Notes: generated by a model from the letters alone, not told the origin. 64,000 nt of DNA from Streptomyces xinghaiensis S187 (GCF_000220705.2 NZ_CP023202.1:2108001-2172000), one strand, 5' to 3'. Positions 51,247 to 60,787 are shown, counted from the stretch's first letter. A program made the numbers and translations.

Positions 51247-51394
51247 TTGTGAGGCCGGCGCAGGTTCCACGGCTGTGCCCCCTTCCCCGCCGATGATCTG
51301 ACACCATTCCCCGGAAGGCGGCGTTCGGTTCAGGGAACCCTTCTCCGATTGAAGGCATCCTTGTTTCGGAACGTACCTTCCTACGGAAGGGCTG

Positions 51395-54300
51395 TTGCCG
51401 ATCGAAGAACGGGCCGGCGCCTGGAACGGGCAGGGCAGCGCCGGTGTCGACGCGACCAGGGGACGGATGGACCGCGCAGTGCGGGGCTACGACCGCTACG
51501 AGGCTGACGACCACCTCTCGAAGTTCGAAGCCGAGATGGAGCGGCTGAAGACCGAGCGGGAGAAGGCCGTCCAGCACGCCGACGACCTCGGCTACCAGGT
51601 CGAGGTGTTGCGCGCCAAGCTGCACGAGGCGCGCCGCACCATCATGTCCCGGCCCGCCTACGACCACGGCGATCTCGGCTACCAGGCCGAGCAGTTGCTC
51701 CGCAACGCCCAGATCCAGGCCGACCAGCTCCGCACCGACGCCGAGCGCGAGCTGCGCGAGGCCCGCGCCCAGACGCAGCGGCTCCTGCAGGAGGTCGCCG
51801 AGCGGCAGGCCCGGCTGGAGGCCGAGCTGCACTCCGAGGCGGTCGAACGCCGCCGCCGGCTCGACGAGGAGCTGGCCGAGCGGCGGCAGACCGTCGAGGC
51901 GCACGTCAACGAGAACGTCGCCTGGGCCGAGCAGCTCCGCGCCCGGACCGAGGCCCAGGCCCGCCGGCTGCTGGACGAGTCCCGCGCCGAGGCCGAGCAG
52001 TCCCTCGCCGCCGCCCGCGCCGAGGCGCACCGCCTCACCGAGCAGGCCCGGGAGCGGCTGGGCAGCCAGGCCGAGTCGGCCCGCTCCGAGGCCGAGCAGA
52101 TCCTGCGCCGGGCCCGCACCGACGCCGAGCGCCTGCTGACCGCCGCCTCCAACCAGGCGCAGGAGGCCACCGACCACGCCGAGCAGCTCCGCACCTCCAC
52201 GGTCGGCGAGTCCGAGCAGGCGCGCCGCCAGGCCTCGGAGCTGACCCGGGCCGCCGAACAGCGCATGAAGGAGGCCGAGGAGGCGCTGCGCACGGCGCGC
52301 GCCGAGGCCGACCGGCTGCGCGAGCAGGCGGAGGCCGAGGCGGGCAAGAAGCTCAGCAGTGCCGAGTCCGCCAACGAGCAGCGGATGCGCACCGCCAAGG
52401 CGGAGATCGCCCGGCTCGTCAACGAGGCCACCAAGGAAGCCGAGACGATCAAGGCGGAGGCCGAGCAGCTGCGGGCCGACGCCCGCGCCGAGGCCGACCG
52501 GATGCGTGCGGAGGCCGAGGAGGCCGCCCGCTCCAAGGTCGCCGAGGACTCCGCCGCCCAGCTGGCGAAGGCCGCCCGCAGCGCCGAGGAGCTGCTGACC
52601 AAGGCGGAGGAGGACGCCAAGGCCACGACCCGCGCCGCGGCCGAGGAGGCCGAGCGCATCCGCCGCGAGGCCGAGGCCGAGGCCTCCCGGCTGAGCAGCG
52701 AGGCCGCCGACGCCGCCGAGCAGGTCAAGGGCGCGGCCAAGGACGACACCAAGGAGTACCGCGCCAAGACCGTCGAACTCCAGGAGGAGGCACGGCGGTT
52801 GCGCGGCGAGGCCGAGCAGCTGCGGGCCGACGCCGTCGCGGAGGCCGAGCGGCTGCGGGGCGAGGCCCGCCGCGAGGCCGTCCAGCAGATCGAGGAGGCC
52901 GCGAACCAGGCCGAGGAGCTGCTGGCCAAGGCCAAGGCCGACGCCGAGGAGCTGCGGAACAACGCCGGCTCCGAGAGCGAGCGCGTCCGCACCGAGGCCA
53001 TCGAGCGCGCCACGACGCTGCGCCGGCAGGCCGAGGACGCCCTGGAGCGTGCCCGGGGCGAGGCGGAGGAGCTGCGCAAGGAGGCTCTCGCCCAGGCCCG
53101 GAAGACGGCCGACCAGGCCGTCGAGGAGGCCACCCAGCTCCGCGAGGAGGCCGAGCGGGCCGCCCGCGACCGCCGCGCCGAGGCCGCCGAGGAACTGACC
53201 CGGCTGCACACCGAGGCCGAGGAGCGGGTCACCGCCGCCGAGGAGGCGCTGCGCGAGGCCCGTACGGAGGCCGAGCGGCTGCGCCGGGAGGCCGTCGAGG
53301 AGACCGACCGGCTGCGCACCGAGGCCGCCGAGCGGCTGCGCACCCTCCAGCAGCAGGCGGAGGAGGACGCCGAGCGGCTGCGCGCGGAGGCCGCGGCGGA
53401 CGCCTCCTCGGCGCGCGCCGAGGGCGAGTCGGTGGCCGTGCGGCTGCGGACGGACGCCATGGCGGAGGCCGAGGAACTGCGGGCGCAGGCCCAGGAGACG
53501 GCCGACCGCATCCGCGCGGAGGCCGCGGCCGCCGCCGAGCGCACGGGCGCCGAGGCCGCCGAGGCGCTGAACGCCGCCCAGGAGGAGGCCGCCCGCCGCC
53601 GCCGGGAGGCGGAGACGCTGCTCGGGGACGCCCGCGAGGAGGCCGACCAGGAGCGCCGCCGGGCCCGGGAGCAGTCCGAGGAGCTGCTGGCCTCCGCCCG
53701 CAAGCGGGTCGAGGAGGCGCAGTCGGAGGCCGCGCGGCTGCTGGAGGAGGCCGAGCGGCGGGCCGCCGAACTGGTCGGCGCCGCCGAGCAGACCGCCCAG
53801 CAGGTACGGGACTCGGTGGCCGGGCTGCACGAGCAGGCCGAGCAGGAGATCGCCGGGCTCCGGTCGGCCGCCGAGCACGCGGCGCAGCGCACCCGCGAGG
53901 AGGCGCAGGGCGAGGCGGACCGGGTCCGCGCGGACGCCTACGCCGAGCGGGAGCGGGCCTCGGAGGACGCCACCCGGCTCCGGCAGGAGGCGCGCGACGA
54001 GACGGACGCCGCCAAGTCGATGGCCGACCGCACGGTCTCGGAGGCGATCGAGGAGGCCGAGCGGCTCCGCGCCACCTCCCGCGAGGAGGCCAACAAGCGG
54101 CGCTCGGACGCCGCGGTGCAGGCGGACCGGCTGCTGGCGGAGGCCACCGAGGAGGCGGACCGGCTGCGCCGGGAGGCCGCCGAGGCCGTCACCTCGGCCC
54201 AGCAGCACGCGGCGCGCACCCGCGCCGAGGCGGCCCGCACCAAGGCGGACGCGGAGGCGGCGGCCGAGCGGCTGCGCCGCGAGACGCAGACGGAGGCGGA

Positions 54301-55096
54301 CCGGGTGCTCGACGAGGCGCGGAAGGCCGCCGCCCAGCGCCGGTCGGACGCGGCCGAGCAGGCGGACCAGCTGGTGGAAAGGGCCCGCGAGGAGGCGCTG
54401 CGCGCGGCGACGGCGGCCGAGGAGCAGGCGGACACCATGGTCGGTGCCGCCCGCCGGGAGGCCGAGCGGATCGTCGGCGAGGCGACGAACGAGGGCAACG
54501 GCGTGGTGGAGCGGGCGCGTACCGACTCCGACACCATGCTGAGCGAGGCCCGCCGGGACGCCACCGCGATCCGGGAGCGGGCCGAGGAGCTGCGGACCCG
54601 GGTCGAGGCCGAGATGGAGGAGCTGCACGAGCGGGCGCGCCGGGAGGCCGCGGAGGCGGTGAAGTCGGCCGGCGAGCGGGTCGACAAGCTGGTCACGGCG
54701 GCGGCCGAACAGGTCGCGGAGGCCGAGAAGAAGGCGGAGAAGCTGCTCTCGGAGGCCGGCAGCGAGGCCAGCAAGGTCCGCATCGCGGCGGTGAAGAAGG
54801 CCGAGGCGCTCCTCAAGGAGGCGGCGCAGAAGAAGGCGGAGGTCGAACGCGAGGCCGAGGCGATGCGCGCGGAGGCGGCGGCCGAGGCGAAGCGGACGGT
54901 CGACGAGGGACAGCGGGAACTGGATGTGCTGGTCCGCCGGCGCGAGGACATCAACGCCGAGATCTCACGGGTCCAGGACGTTCTGGAGGCCCTGGAGTCC
55001 TTCGAGACGCCCGGTGCGGCCGGGGGCGCGAACGGGGTCAAAACGGCCGCGGCAGCGGGGGCCGCTCGTTCGGGTGGCAAGGGTTCCGACAGCTAG
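51395..55096 (+). CDS. scy: Scy, large coiled-coil polarity scaffold
   Basis: A 1233-residue protein that is coiled coil almost from end to end. The composition is dominated by Ala, Glu and Arg with very few large hydrophobics in the repeat region, as in Scy of S. coelicolor, the scaffold that recruits DivIVA and FilP at hyphal tips. The N-terminus (HLSKFEAEMERLKTEREKAVQHADDLGYQVEVLRAKLHEARR) is DivIVA-like; the rest is a long run of EAERLR/EAEQLR-type units. A TTG at 51395 with GGAAGG 4 nt upstream is the first start; GTG 51479 (VRGYDRYEADD) fits the conserved beginning equally well and may be the true start. filP follows 124 bp on, the known arrangement. Confidence 0.93.
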   Translation: MPIEERAGAWNGQGSAGVDATRGRMDRAVRGYDRYEADDHLSKFEAEMERLKTEREKAVQHADDLGYQVEVLRAKLHEARRTIMSRPAYDHGDLGYQAEQLLRNAQIQADQLRTDAERELREARAQTQRLLQEVAERQARLEAELHSEAVERRRRLDEELAERRQTVEAHVNENVAWAEQLRARTEAQARRLLDESRAEAEQSLAAARAEAHRLTEQARERLGSQAESARSEAEQILRRARTDAERLLTAASNQAQEATDHAEQLRTSTVGESEQARRQASELTRAAEQRMKEAEEALRTARAEADRLREQAEAEAGKKLSSAESANEQRMRTAKAEIARLVNEATKEAETIKAEAEQLRADARAEADRMRAEAEEAARSKVAEDSAAQLAKAARSAEELLTKAEEDAKATTRAAAEEAERIRREAEAEASRLSSEAADAAEQVKGAAKDDTKEYRAKTVELQEEARRLRGEAEQLRADAVAEAERLRGEARREAVQQIEEAANQAEELLAKAKADAEELRNNAGSESERVRTEAIERATTLRRQAEDALERARGEAEELRKEALAQARKTADQAVEEATQLREEAERAARDRRAEAAEELTRLHTEAEERVTAAEEALREARTEAERLRREAVEETDRLRTEAAERLRTLQQQAEEDAERLRAEAAADASSARAEGESVAVRLRTDAMAEAEELRAQAQETADRIRAEAAAAAERTGAEAAEALNAAQEEAARRRREAETLLGDAREEADQERRRAREQSEELLASARKRVEEAQSEAARLLEEAERRAAELVGAAEQTAQQVRDSVAGLHEQAEQEIAGLRSAAEHAAQRTREEAQGEADRVRADAYAERERASEDATRLRQEARDETDAAKSMADRTVSEAIEEAERLRATSREEANKRRSDAAVQADRLLAEATEEADRLRREAAEAVTSAQQHAARTRAEAARTKADAEAAAERLRRETQTEADRVLDEARKAAAQRRSDAAEQADQLVERAREEALRAATAAEEQADTMVGAARREAERIVGEATNEGNGVVERARTDSDTMLSEARRDATAIRERAEELRTRVEAEMEELHERARREAAEAVKSAGERVDKLVTAAAEQVAEAEKKAEKLLSEAGSEASKVRIAAVKKAEALLKEAAQKKAEVEREAEAMRAEAAAEAKRTVDEGQRELDVLVRRREDINAEISRVQDVLEALESFETPGAAGGANGVKTAAAAGAARSGGKGSDS

Positions 55097-55164
55097 CCAC
55101 TCAAAAGAGGGGTCATTCTCCACATCAAACCGTCAATGACTCGATGACACGCCGTACAGGCGCC

Positions 55165-55170
55165 TAGGAT
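55165..55170 (+). promoter_or_regulatory. -10 box of filP
   Basis: TAGGAT, the Streptomyces -10 consensus, 50 bp before the filP ATG; TCGATG at 55141-55146 is a weak -35 at 18-bp spacing. filP can thus be made apart from scy. Confidence 0.5.
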
Positions 55171-55220
55171 TCGGTCTATCACCTCACCGGTCTCTTTCAG
55201 TCTCTTTCGACAGGAACCCC

Positions 55221-56150
55221 ATGAGCGACACTTCCTCCCCCTTCGGCTTCGAGCTCGTGCGGCGTGGATACGACCGCGGCCAGGTGGACGACCGCATCAC
55301 CAAGCTCGTCGCCGACCGCGACAGCGCACTGTCGCGCATCTCCGCCCTGGAGAAGCGGATCGAGGAACTGCACCTCGAGACGCAGAACGCCCAGGCCCAG
55401 GTCAACGACTCCGAGCCCTCGTACGCCGGTCTCGGCGCCCGGGTCGAGAAGATCCTCCGCCTCGCCGAGGAGGAGGCCAAGGACCTGCGGGACGAGGCCC
55501 GCCGCGCCGCCGACCAGCACCGCGAGCTGGCCGAGTCGGCCGCGCAGCAGGTCCGCAACGACGCCGAGAGCTACGCCAACGACCGCAAGCAGAAGGCCGA
55601 GGACGAGGGCGCCCGGATCGTCGAGCGCGCGAAGGGCGAGGCGTCCACGCTCCGCGCCGACGCGCAGAAGGACGCCCAGGCGAAGCGCGAGGAGGCCGAC
55701 GCCCTCTTCGAGGAGACCCGGGCCAAGGCCGCCCAGGCCGCCGCGGACTTCGAGACGAACCTCGCCAAGCGCCGCGAGCAGTCCGAGCGCGACCTCGCCT
55801 CCCGCCAGGCCAAGGCCGAGAAGCGGCTCGCGGAGATCGAGCACCGGGCCGAGCAGCTCCGTCTGGAGGCGGAGAAGCTGCGCACCGACGCCGAGCGCCG
55901 CGCCCGCCAGACGGTGGAGACCGCGCAGCGCCAGGCCGAGGACATCGTGGCCGACGCCAACGCCAAGGCCGACCGGATCCGCAGCGAGTCCGAGCGCGAG
56001 CTGGCGGCGCTCACCAACCGCCGCGACAGCATCAACGCCCAGCTGACCAACGTCCGCGAGATGCTGGCCACGCTCACCGGCGCGGCCGTCGCCGCGGCCG
56101 GCACCCCGGACGACGAGACCGCCGGCGTCCCGGCCCAGCAGCGCGGCTGA
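55221..56150 (+). CDS. filP: FilP, intermediate-filament-like coiled-coil protein
   Basis: A 309-residue protein with a short DivIVA-like head (FGFELVRRGYDRGQVDDRI), a linker with YAGLGARVEKIL, a long Ala/Glu/Arg/Lys coiled-coil rod (about 75-280), and a short non-coiled tail. Length and head sequence match FilP, which forms cytoskeletal networks behind the hyphal tip and gives mechanical support. AGGAA lies 5 nt before the ATG. It is shorter than and clearly related to Scy, the preceding gene. Confidence 0.94.
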   Translation: MSDTSSPFGFELVRRGYDRGQVDDRITKLVADRDSALSRISALEKRIEELHLETQNAQAQVNDSEPSYAGLGARVEKILRLAEEEAKDLRDEARRAADQHRELAESAAQQVRNDAESYANDRKQKAEDEGARIVERAKGEASTLRADAQKDAQAKREEADALFEETRAKAAQAAADFETNLAKRREQSERDLASRQAKAEKRLAEIEHRAEQLRLEAEKLRTDAERRARQTVETAQRQAEDIVADANAKADRIRSESERELAALTNRRDSINAQLTNVREMLATLTGAAVAAAGTPDDETAGVPAQQRG

Positions 56151-56478
56151 CCCCGCCGCGGCCCGGCCCGTACGCGGCCGGGCGGACGGGCCGTCCGTCC
56201 CGTCCCGCACCCCGAGTCCACGCCGTGCCCCCCGCCACCCCGGGTGTCGGGGGGCACCGTGGTGTCCGGGGGCGGCGGCGCGGGCGCGTGCCGTACCCCC
56301 GGACCGGGCCAACGCGCCCCGCCGCGCGGCCCGTTGCGGGGCCGGGGCAGGCTCCGCGGTGGTGCCCGGCCCGTTCGCCGGTAGTCTCGTGGGACCTCAG
56401 GGGGCACCACACCACTCGGACTGCGCACCGGACCACCGGATCCGCGCGGCCCCCGACCCATCCGGCGAGGGGCGGAGC
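56151..56478. other. 328-bp region between filP and the ABC pair
   Basis: No gene. GCCCGGCC (56161-56168) and GGCCGGGC (56176-56183) form an 8-bp stem just after filP, a possible terminator. TAGTCT at 56382-56387 is a possible -10 box for the ABC genes. The rest is very G+C-rich without clear signals. Confidence 0.45.
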
Positions 56479-57717
56479 ATGATCGAGGCAGTCGGCCTGA
56501 CCAAGCGCTACGGCGCCAAAACGGCCGTGTACAACTTGTCGTTCCAGGTACGGCCGGGGGCCGTGACCGGTTTCCTGGGGCCCAACGGCTCCGGGAAGTC
56601 GACGACGATGCGCATGATCCTGGGCCTGGACGCGCCCACGGCCGGGCGGGTGACGATCGGCGGGCACCCGTTCCGCAGACTGCCCAACGCCCCGCGCCAG
56701 GTGGGTGCGCTGCTGGACGCGAAGGCCGTGCACGGCGGGCGCAGCGCCCGGAACCATCTGCTCTCCCTCGCCCAGCTGTCCGGCATCCCGGCCCGCCGGG
56801 TCGACGAGGTGCTGGGCGTGGTGGGCCTGCAGGACGTGGCCCGGCGGCGGTCGAAGGGCTTCTCCCTCGGCATGGGGCAGCGGCTCGGCATCGCCGCGGC
56901 CCTGCTCGGCGATCCGCAGGTGCTGCTCTTCGACGAGCCGGTCAACGGCCTGGACCCGGAGGGCATCCTCTGGGTGCGGAATCTCATGAAGGGCCTCGCG
57001 GCGGAGGGCCGGACGGTCTTCGTCTCCAGCCACCTGATGAGTGAAATGGCGCTGACCGCCGACCACTTGATCGTGATCGGCCGCGGGCAGCTGCTCGCCG
57101 ACATGAGCGTGCGGGACTTCATCGCGCACCACTCGGCCGGATTCGCCCGGGTACGGACCCCGGTGGACGCCCCGGAACAGCGGGAGAAGCTGACCACCGT
57201 GCTGAACGGGGCGGGCGGCCACGTCCTGCCCGAACAGGACGGCGCGCTCCGGGTGTCGGGCCTGCCGCTGCCACGGATCAGCGACCTGGCGCACGAGGCG
57301 GACATCCGCCTCTGGGAGCTCTCGCCGCACCAGGCCTCGCTGGAAGAGGCCTACATGCAGATGACGCAGGGGGCGGTCGACTACCGCTCGACCCTCGACC
57401 CGCGGGCCGGCCTGCGGGCGGCCGTACCGGGCCCGGCGGGTCCGGGGTACGCCCCGCAGGGCGGTTACGTGCCGCAGCCCGGTTACGCACCGCTGGGGCA
57501 CGAGGGCCACGCGGGCCACCCGGGCCAGGCGCCGCCGCCCGGCGGCTTCCCGCCCCCCGGCACGGCCGCACCAGGGCCGTTCCCGGGAGCGCCCCAGCCG
57601 AACCCGTACGCCGCGCCGCAGCCGGTTCCCGCCGCCGCGCCGCCGGCGTCCGCCGCGCCGAACGGCGCCGCCCCCGGCCCCGACCCGACGAAGCGTGACA
57701 CCGAGGAAGCCCGATGA
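56479..57717 (+). CDS. ABC transporter ATP-binding protein with Pro/Gly/Tyr tail
   Basis: A 412-residue ATPase of the DrrA/CcmA-like group. ATG 56479 starts MIEAVGLTKRYG; GAGGGG lies 6 nt upstream. Walker A is GPNGSGKST, the signature is SLGMGQ, Walker B LLFDEPVNGLDPEG, and the switch His is in SSHLMSE. The folded part ends near residue 300 (SLEEAYMQMTQGAVDY); the last ~105 residues are a disordered Pro/Gly/Ala/Tyr-rich tail (GYAPQGGYVPQPGY). It is coupled to the permease gene by ATGA overlap. Substrate unknown. Confidence 0.9.
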   Translation: MIEAVGLTKRYGAKTAVYNLSFQVRPGAVTGFLGPNGSGKSTTMRMILGLDAPTAGRVTIGGHPFRRLPNAPRQVGALLDAKAVHGGRSARNHLLSLAQLSGIPARRVDEVLGVVGLQDVARRRSKGFSLGMGQRLGIAAALLGDPQVLLFDEPVNGLDPEGILWVRNLMKGLAAEGRTVFVSSHLMSEMALTADHLIVIGRGQLLADMSVRDFIAHHSAGFARVRTPVDAPEQREKLTTVLNGAGGHVLPEQDGALRVSGLPLPRISDLAHEADIRLWELSPHQASLEEAYMQMTQGAVDYRSTLDPRAGLRAAVPGPAGPGYAPQGGYVPQPGYAPLGHEGHAGHPGQAPPPGGFPPPGTAAPGPFPGAPQPNPYAAPQPVPAAAPPASAAPNGAAPGPDPTKRDTEEAR

Positions 57718-59051
57718 CGACCCCCTCCCAGCCGCAGCCCGGATCCCCGGCCACACCGCCGCAGGACCAGCCGTCCGCGCCCCCGGCGAGCAGCACACCG
57801 GAGCAGCGGCCCGCGGCCGCGCAGCCCTCCGCCGGGCAGCCGCCCGCCGGGTCCGGGAGCGCACAGCCGGCGGCCGCGCGGCCCGCCCCCGGACCGCGGG
57901 ACACCGTGCAACTCGCCCCGGATCGGCGGGCCGGGGACCAGCCGTCGCAGGACCGGGCCGGGGACCAGCCGTCGCAGGACCGGGGAGTGGACCCCCGCAG
58001 CCACCGGCCGGACCCGGAGACACCGGCACCGGCACCGGCACAGCCGCAGACGCAGCAGTCCCCCGATCAGGCCCCGGCCGCCGCGCCCTCCGCCGCGCCC
58101 TCCGCCGCGCCGGGACCGTACGGGCAGGCCGCCCCCGTACCGCCGCAGCAGATTCAGCAGCAGAACCGGCATCAGCCGCACGCGCAACCGCACCAGCCGT
58201 ACGGCGCCCACCCGCAGGGGCACCAGCAGCCCGGCGGCGGCCACGGACCGCTGCCCGCCCAGGGCGGGTACGCCTCGCCCATCCCGGTGCGCGACGCGCA
58301 TCTCGGGCACGCCATCGCCGCGGAGTGGACCAAGATCCGCTCGGTCCGCTCCACGGTCTGGACGCTGGCCGTCCTGGCGTTCCTCGTGCTCGGGATCGGC
58401 TTCCTGATCAACGTCTTCACCGACGACGGCGACTACGGGACCCAAGCACCCATCGCCAACGGCCTGTTCGGGCTGATTCTCGGCCAGATCTGCGTCGTCA
58501 CGCTCGGCGTGCTGGTGATCACCTCGGAGTACGGCACCGGCCTGATCCGCACCACCCTCACCGCCGCGCCGCGGCGTTCCCGGGTGCTGACCGCCAAGGC
58601 GCTGGTCTTCCTGGCGGTCTCGTGGACGGTCACCACGGCGGTCTGCACGCTCACCGCGCTGATGGGCGCGGGGATGCACAGCGGGCCGGGAGTGGCCTCG
58701 GCGGACGGCGGGCAGTGGGCCGGGGCGACGGTCCTCGCCGGGCTCTATGTCTCGCTGCTGGGCCTGCTCGCCCTCGCCGTCGGCACCCTGCTGCGGCACT
58801 CGGCGGGGGCCATCACGGCGATGCTGGGCGTGGTCCTGCTCCCCGCGATCCTCCCGGCGTTCCTCCTCTTCTCGGAGAGCATGCGGCCCGCGGCGGAGAA
58901 GATCCTGGAGTACAACGCCATCAACTCCCTCGCCGCGCTGCACCAGGTCAACGACGGCGGCGACGGGCTGAGCCAGCTCCTGCTGCTGGCCGTCGTCACG
59001 GCGGTCGCGCTCGCCGGCGCCTACGCCGCGCTGGAGAAGCGGGACGTCTGA
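57714..59051 (+). CDS. ABC-2 type permease with long disordered N-terminus
   Basis: A 445-residue membrane subunit. The first ~195 residues are Pro/Gln/Ala/His-rich and disordered, including an exact 27-bp duplication (RAGDQPSQD twice). The membrane part begins at AIAAEWTKIRSVRSTVW, the standard ABC-2 permease opening, and has about six helices (VLAFLVLGIGFLINVF; LILGQICVVTLGVLVI; ALVFLAVSWTVTTAV; VLAGLYVSLLGLLALAVG; AMLGVVLLPAILPAFLLF; LLLLAVVTAVALAGAYAAL). It pairs with the preceding ATPase. Confidence 0.88.
   Translation: MTTPSQPQPGSPATPPQDQPSAPPASSTPEQRPAAAQPSAGQPPAGSGSAQPAAARPAPGPRDTVQLAPDRRAGDQPSQDRAGDQPSQDRGVDPRSHRPDPETPAPAPAQPQTQQSPDQAPAAAPSAAPSAAPGPYGQAAPVPPQQIQQQNRHQPHAQPHQPYGAHPQGHQQPGGGHGPLPAQGGYASPIPVRDAHLGHAIAAEWTKIRSVRSTVWTLAVLAFLVLGIGFLINVFTDDGDYGTQAPIANGLFGLILGQICVVTLGVLVITSEYGTGLIRTTLTAAPRRSRVLTAKALVFLAVSWTVTTAVCTLTALMGAGMHSGPGVASADGGQWAGATVLAGLYVSLLGLLALAVGTLLRHSAGAITAMLGVVLLPAILPAFLLFSESMRPAAEKILEYNAINSLAALHQVNDGGDGLSQLLLLAVVTAVALAGAYAALEKRDV
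57928..57981 (+). repeat. 27-bp exact tandem duplication in the permease gene
   Basis: Two identical 27-bp units (57928-57954, 57955-57981) encode the repeated RAGDQPSQD in the disordered N-terminus, in frame. Confidence 0.85.
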
Positions 59052-59078
59052 GGCCGGCCCGGGAGGCCCCGCCGGGGA

Positions 59079-59426
59079 TCAGTACCGGGGCGCGTTACGG
59101 GACCGCTGCACCCGCGTGGTGCGGCGGTCCCGGGCGTTCCAGCAGGCCCGGTGCCAGTGCCGCCGGTCGTCGACCGGGCCCAGCTGCGCCCAGGCCACCA
59201 CGTGCGGCTGGCCCTGCGGGATCTCCTGGTCGCAGCCGGGGCAGCGGTACCGCTTGGCCGCGGTGGAGCCGCCGACCGGCCGCACCACCCACTCCTCGCC
59301 GCGCCAGCTCTCCGTTCTGCCCCAGGCGCCGAACGGGGTCTCCTCCTCCTGCCCCTCGCGGCGGCCGCCGCCGTACGGTGTGGGCTTGCTGCCGCCGCCC
59401 CGGGGGCGGTTACGACGGGGGGACAC
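59079..59426 (-). CDS. Small zinc-finger-like protein (annotated 'ATP/GTP-binding' in relatives)
   Basis: A 115-residue basic protein. GTG 59426 starts SPRRNRPRG, the conserved N-terminus, with GAGGTG about 7 nt upstream; a GTG 9 bp earlier is possible. A flexible Gly/Arg/Glu-rich first half is followed by a compact C-terminal domain with CPGC, HVV, HWHRAC in order, a CxxC...H...HxxxC arrangement that should bind one zinc ion. The end is strongly basic (RDRRTTRVQRSRN). Relatives carry the label ATP/GTP-binding protein, but no P-loop is present. Function unknown; nucleic-acid binding is plausible. Confidence 0.8.
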   Translation of the reverse strand: MSPRRNRPRGGGSKPTPYGGGRREGQEEETPFGAWGRTESWRGEEWVVRPVGGSTAAKRYRCPGCDQEIPQGQPHVVAWAQLGPVDDRRHWHRACWNARDRRTTRVQRSRNAPRY

Positions 59427-59670
59427 GGGCTGCACCTCGCGGGATATCCGAAGGGTGGACGGTCTGCCGCCCCCCAGCCTACGCGCCGGACCCGCCCCGG
59501 TACCGGATCCGCAGAAAACCGTATCACCGCCTCCGATCGCCCGAAATCCTCGGAATCCCCAATAACCCAGATAATCAGCAGAACTTCACGGGAGACCGTG
59601 CCCTTGGCACGTGTCGGGCGTTGTTGCCGGTAGGGGAGGCAGCACGCCGTCCGCGAGGAGGCAGAAGGCG

Positions 59671-60699
59671 ATGCAGGTAGGAGTTTTCGTACTGGCCGCG
59701 CAGTTCCCCGGCCAGGGAGCGGACGAGGCGCTGCGCCGCGCCGTGTGCACCGCGGAGGAGGCGGAGCGGGCGGGGCTGGACGCGGTCTGGCTCGCCGAAC
59801 ACCACTTCGTGCCGTACGGGGTGTGCCCGTCCGCGGTGACGCTCGCCGCGCTGCTGCTCGGCCGCACCCGGCGGATCGGGGTGGGCACCGCGGTCAGCGT
59901 GCTGCCGACCACCCACCCGGTGGCGCTCGGCGAGCAGACGGCGCTGCTCCACGTCCTCTCGGGCGGGCGGTTCACCCTCGGTGTCGGCCGCGGTGGCCCC
60001 TGGGTGGACCTGGAGGTGTTCAACGCGGGCCTCGCGGCCTACGAACGGGGCTTCCCCGAATCGCTGGACCTGCTGCTGCGCTGGCTGCGCGAACCCCGGG
60101 TGGCGGCCGACGGCGAGCGGTTCGGCTTCCGGGAGGTCCAGGTGGTGCCGCGCCCGAGGGAGCTGCTGGAGCCGACCGGGGGCCCGCCGGTGGTCGTGGC
60201 CTGCACCTCGCGGGCGAGTGTGCGGCTCGCCGCCGAGCGCGGTCTGCCGATGCTCCTGGGCATGCACTGCGGGGACGAGGAGAAGGCCGGCATGGTCGCC
60301 TTCTGGCGCGACTGCGCCCGGGAGGCGGGCCGGCACCCGGAGGAGATCGCGGCGGCCGGTCACGTCTCGGCCGGTGTGGCGCAGATCGGCGACTCCCGCG
60401 ACCATGCCGCCGAGGCGCTGCTCAAGGCGATGCCCGGCTGGCTGCGCCAGGGCCTGGAGGCCCATGTCACGGTGGACGGCCGGGAGCGCCGGATGCGCGA
60501 CCCGCGCGCGTACACCGAACTCCTCTGCGCACTCCACCCGGTGGGCCCGCCGCGGCTCTGCGCCGACCGGCTCGCGGCCACCGCCGAGCGCACCGGCATC
60601 AGCCGGTTCGCCCTGCTGGTGGAGGGGTCGGGAGATCTGGCGGCGACCGAGGAGAACGTCCGGCGGCTGGGCGCCGAGGTGCTGCCCCTGCTCGCCTGA
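59671..60699 (+). CDS. LLM-class flavin (F420 or FMN) oxidoreductase
   Basis: A 342-residue luciferase-like TIM-barrel oxidoreductase. ATG 59671 has GAGGAGG 10-16 nt upstream. Family blocks include VGVFVLAAQFPG, EEAERAGLDAVWLAEHHF, GVGTAVSVLPTTHPVALGEQTALL, SGGRFTLGVGRGG and PPVVVACTSRASVRLAAERGLPML. The EHHF motif and absence of a substrate-specific signature leave cofactor (F420H2 or FMNH2) and substrate open. It is alone between the zinc-finger-like gene and the SCO5389-type gene. Confidence 0.87.
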   Translation: MQVGVFVLAAQFPGQGADEALRRAVCTAEEAERAGLDAVWLAEHHFVPYGVCPSAVTLAALLLGRTRRIGVGTAVSVLPTTHPVALGEQTALLHVLSGGRFTLGVGRGGPWVDLEVFNAGLAAYERGFPESLDLLLRWLREPRVAADGERFGFREVQVVPRPRELLEPTGGPPVVVACTSRASVRLAAERGLPMLLGMHCGDEEKAGMVAFWRDCAREAGRHPEEIAAAGHVSAGVAQIGDSRDHAAEALLKAMPGWLRQGLEAHVTVDGRERRMRDPRAYTELLCALHPVGPPRLCADRLAATAERTGISRFALLVEGSGDLAATEENVRRLGAEVLPLLA

Positions 60700-60787
60700 G
60701 CCGCGGCGCCCGCCCGCCGCACCACGGCCGGCACGGCGCCGCCCCGCGACCGGAGGCGTTCCGGGTGCGGGGCGGCGCCGGGAGCTC

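Noticed and set aside
51158..54628. Minus-strand open frame of 1156 codons opposite scy
   Set aside because: Its Gly/Leu/Arg/Ala-only repeats are the exact complement of the Ala/Glu/Arg coiled coil. No ribosome-binding site or domain.
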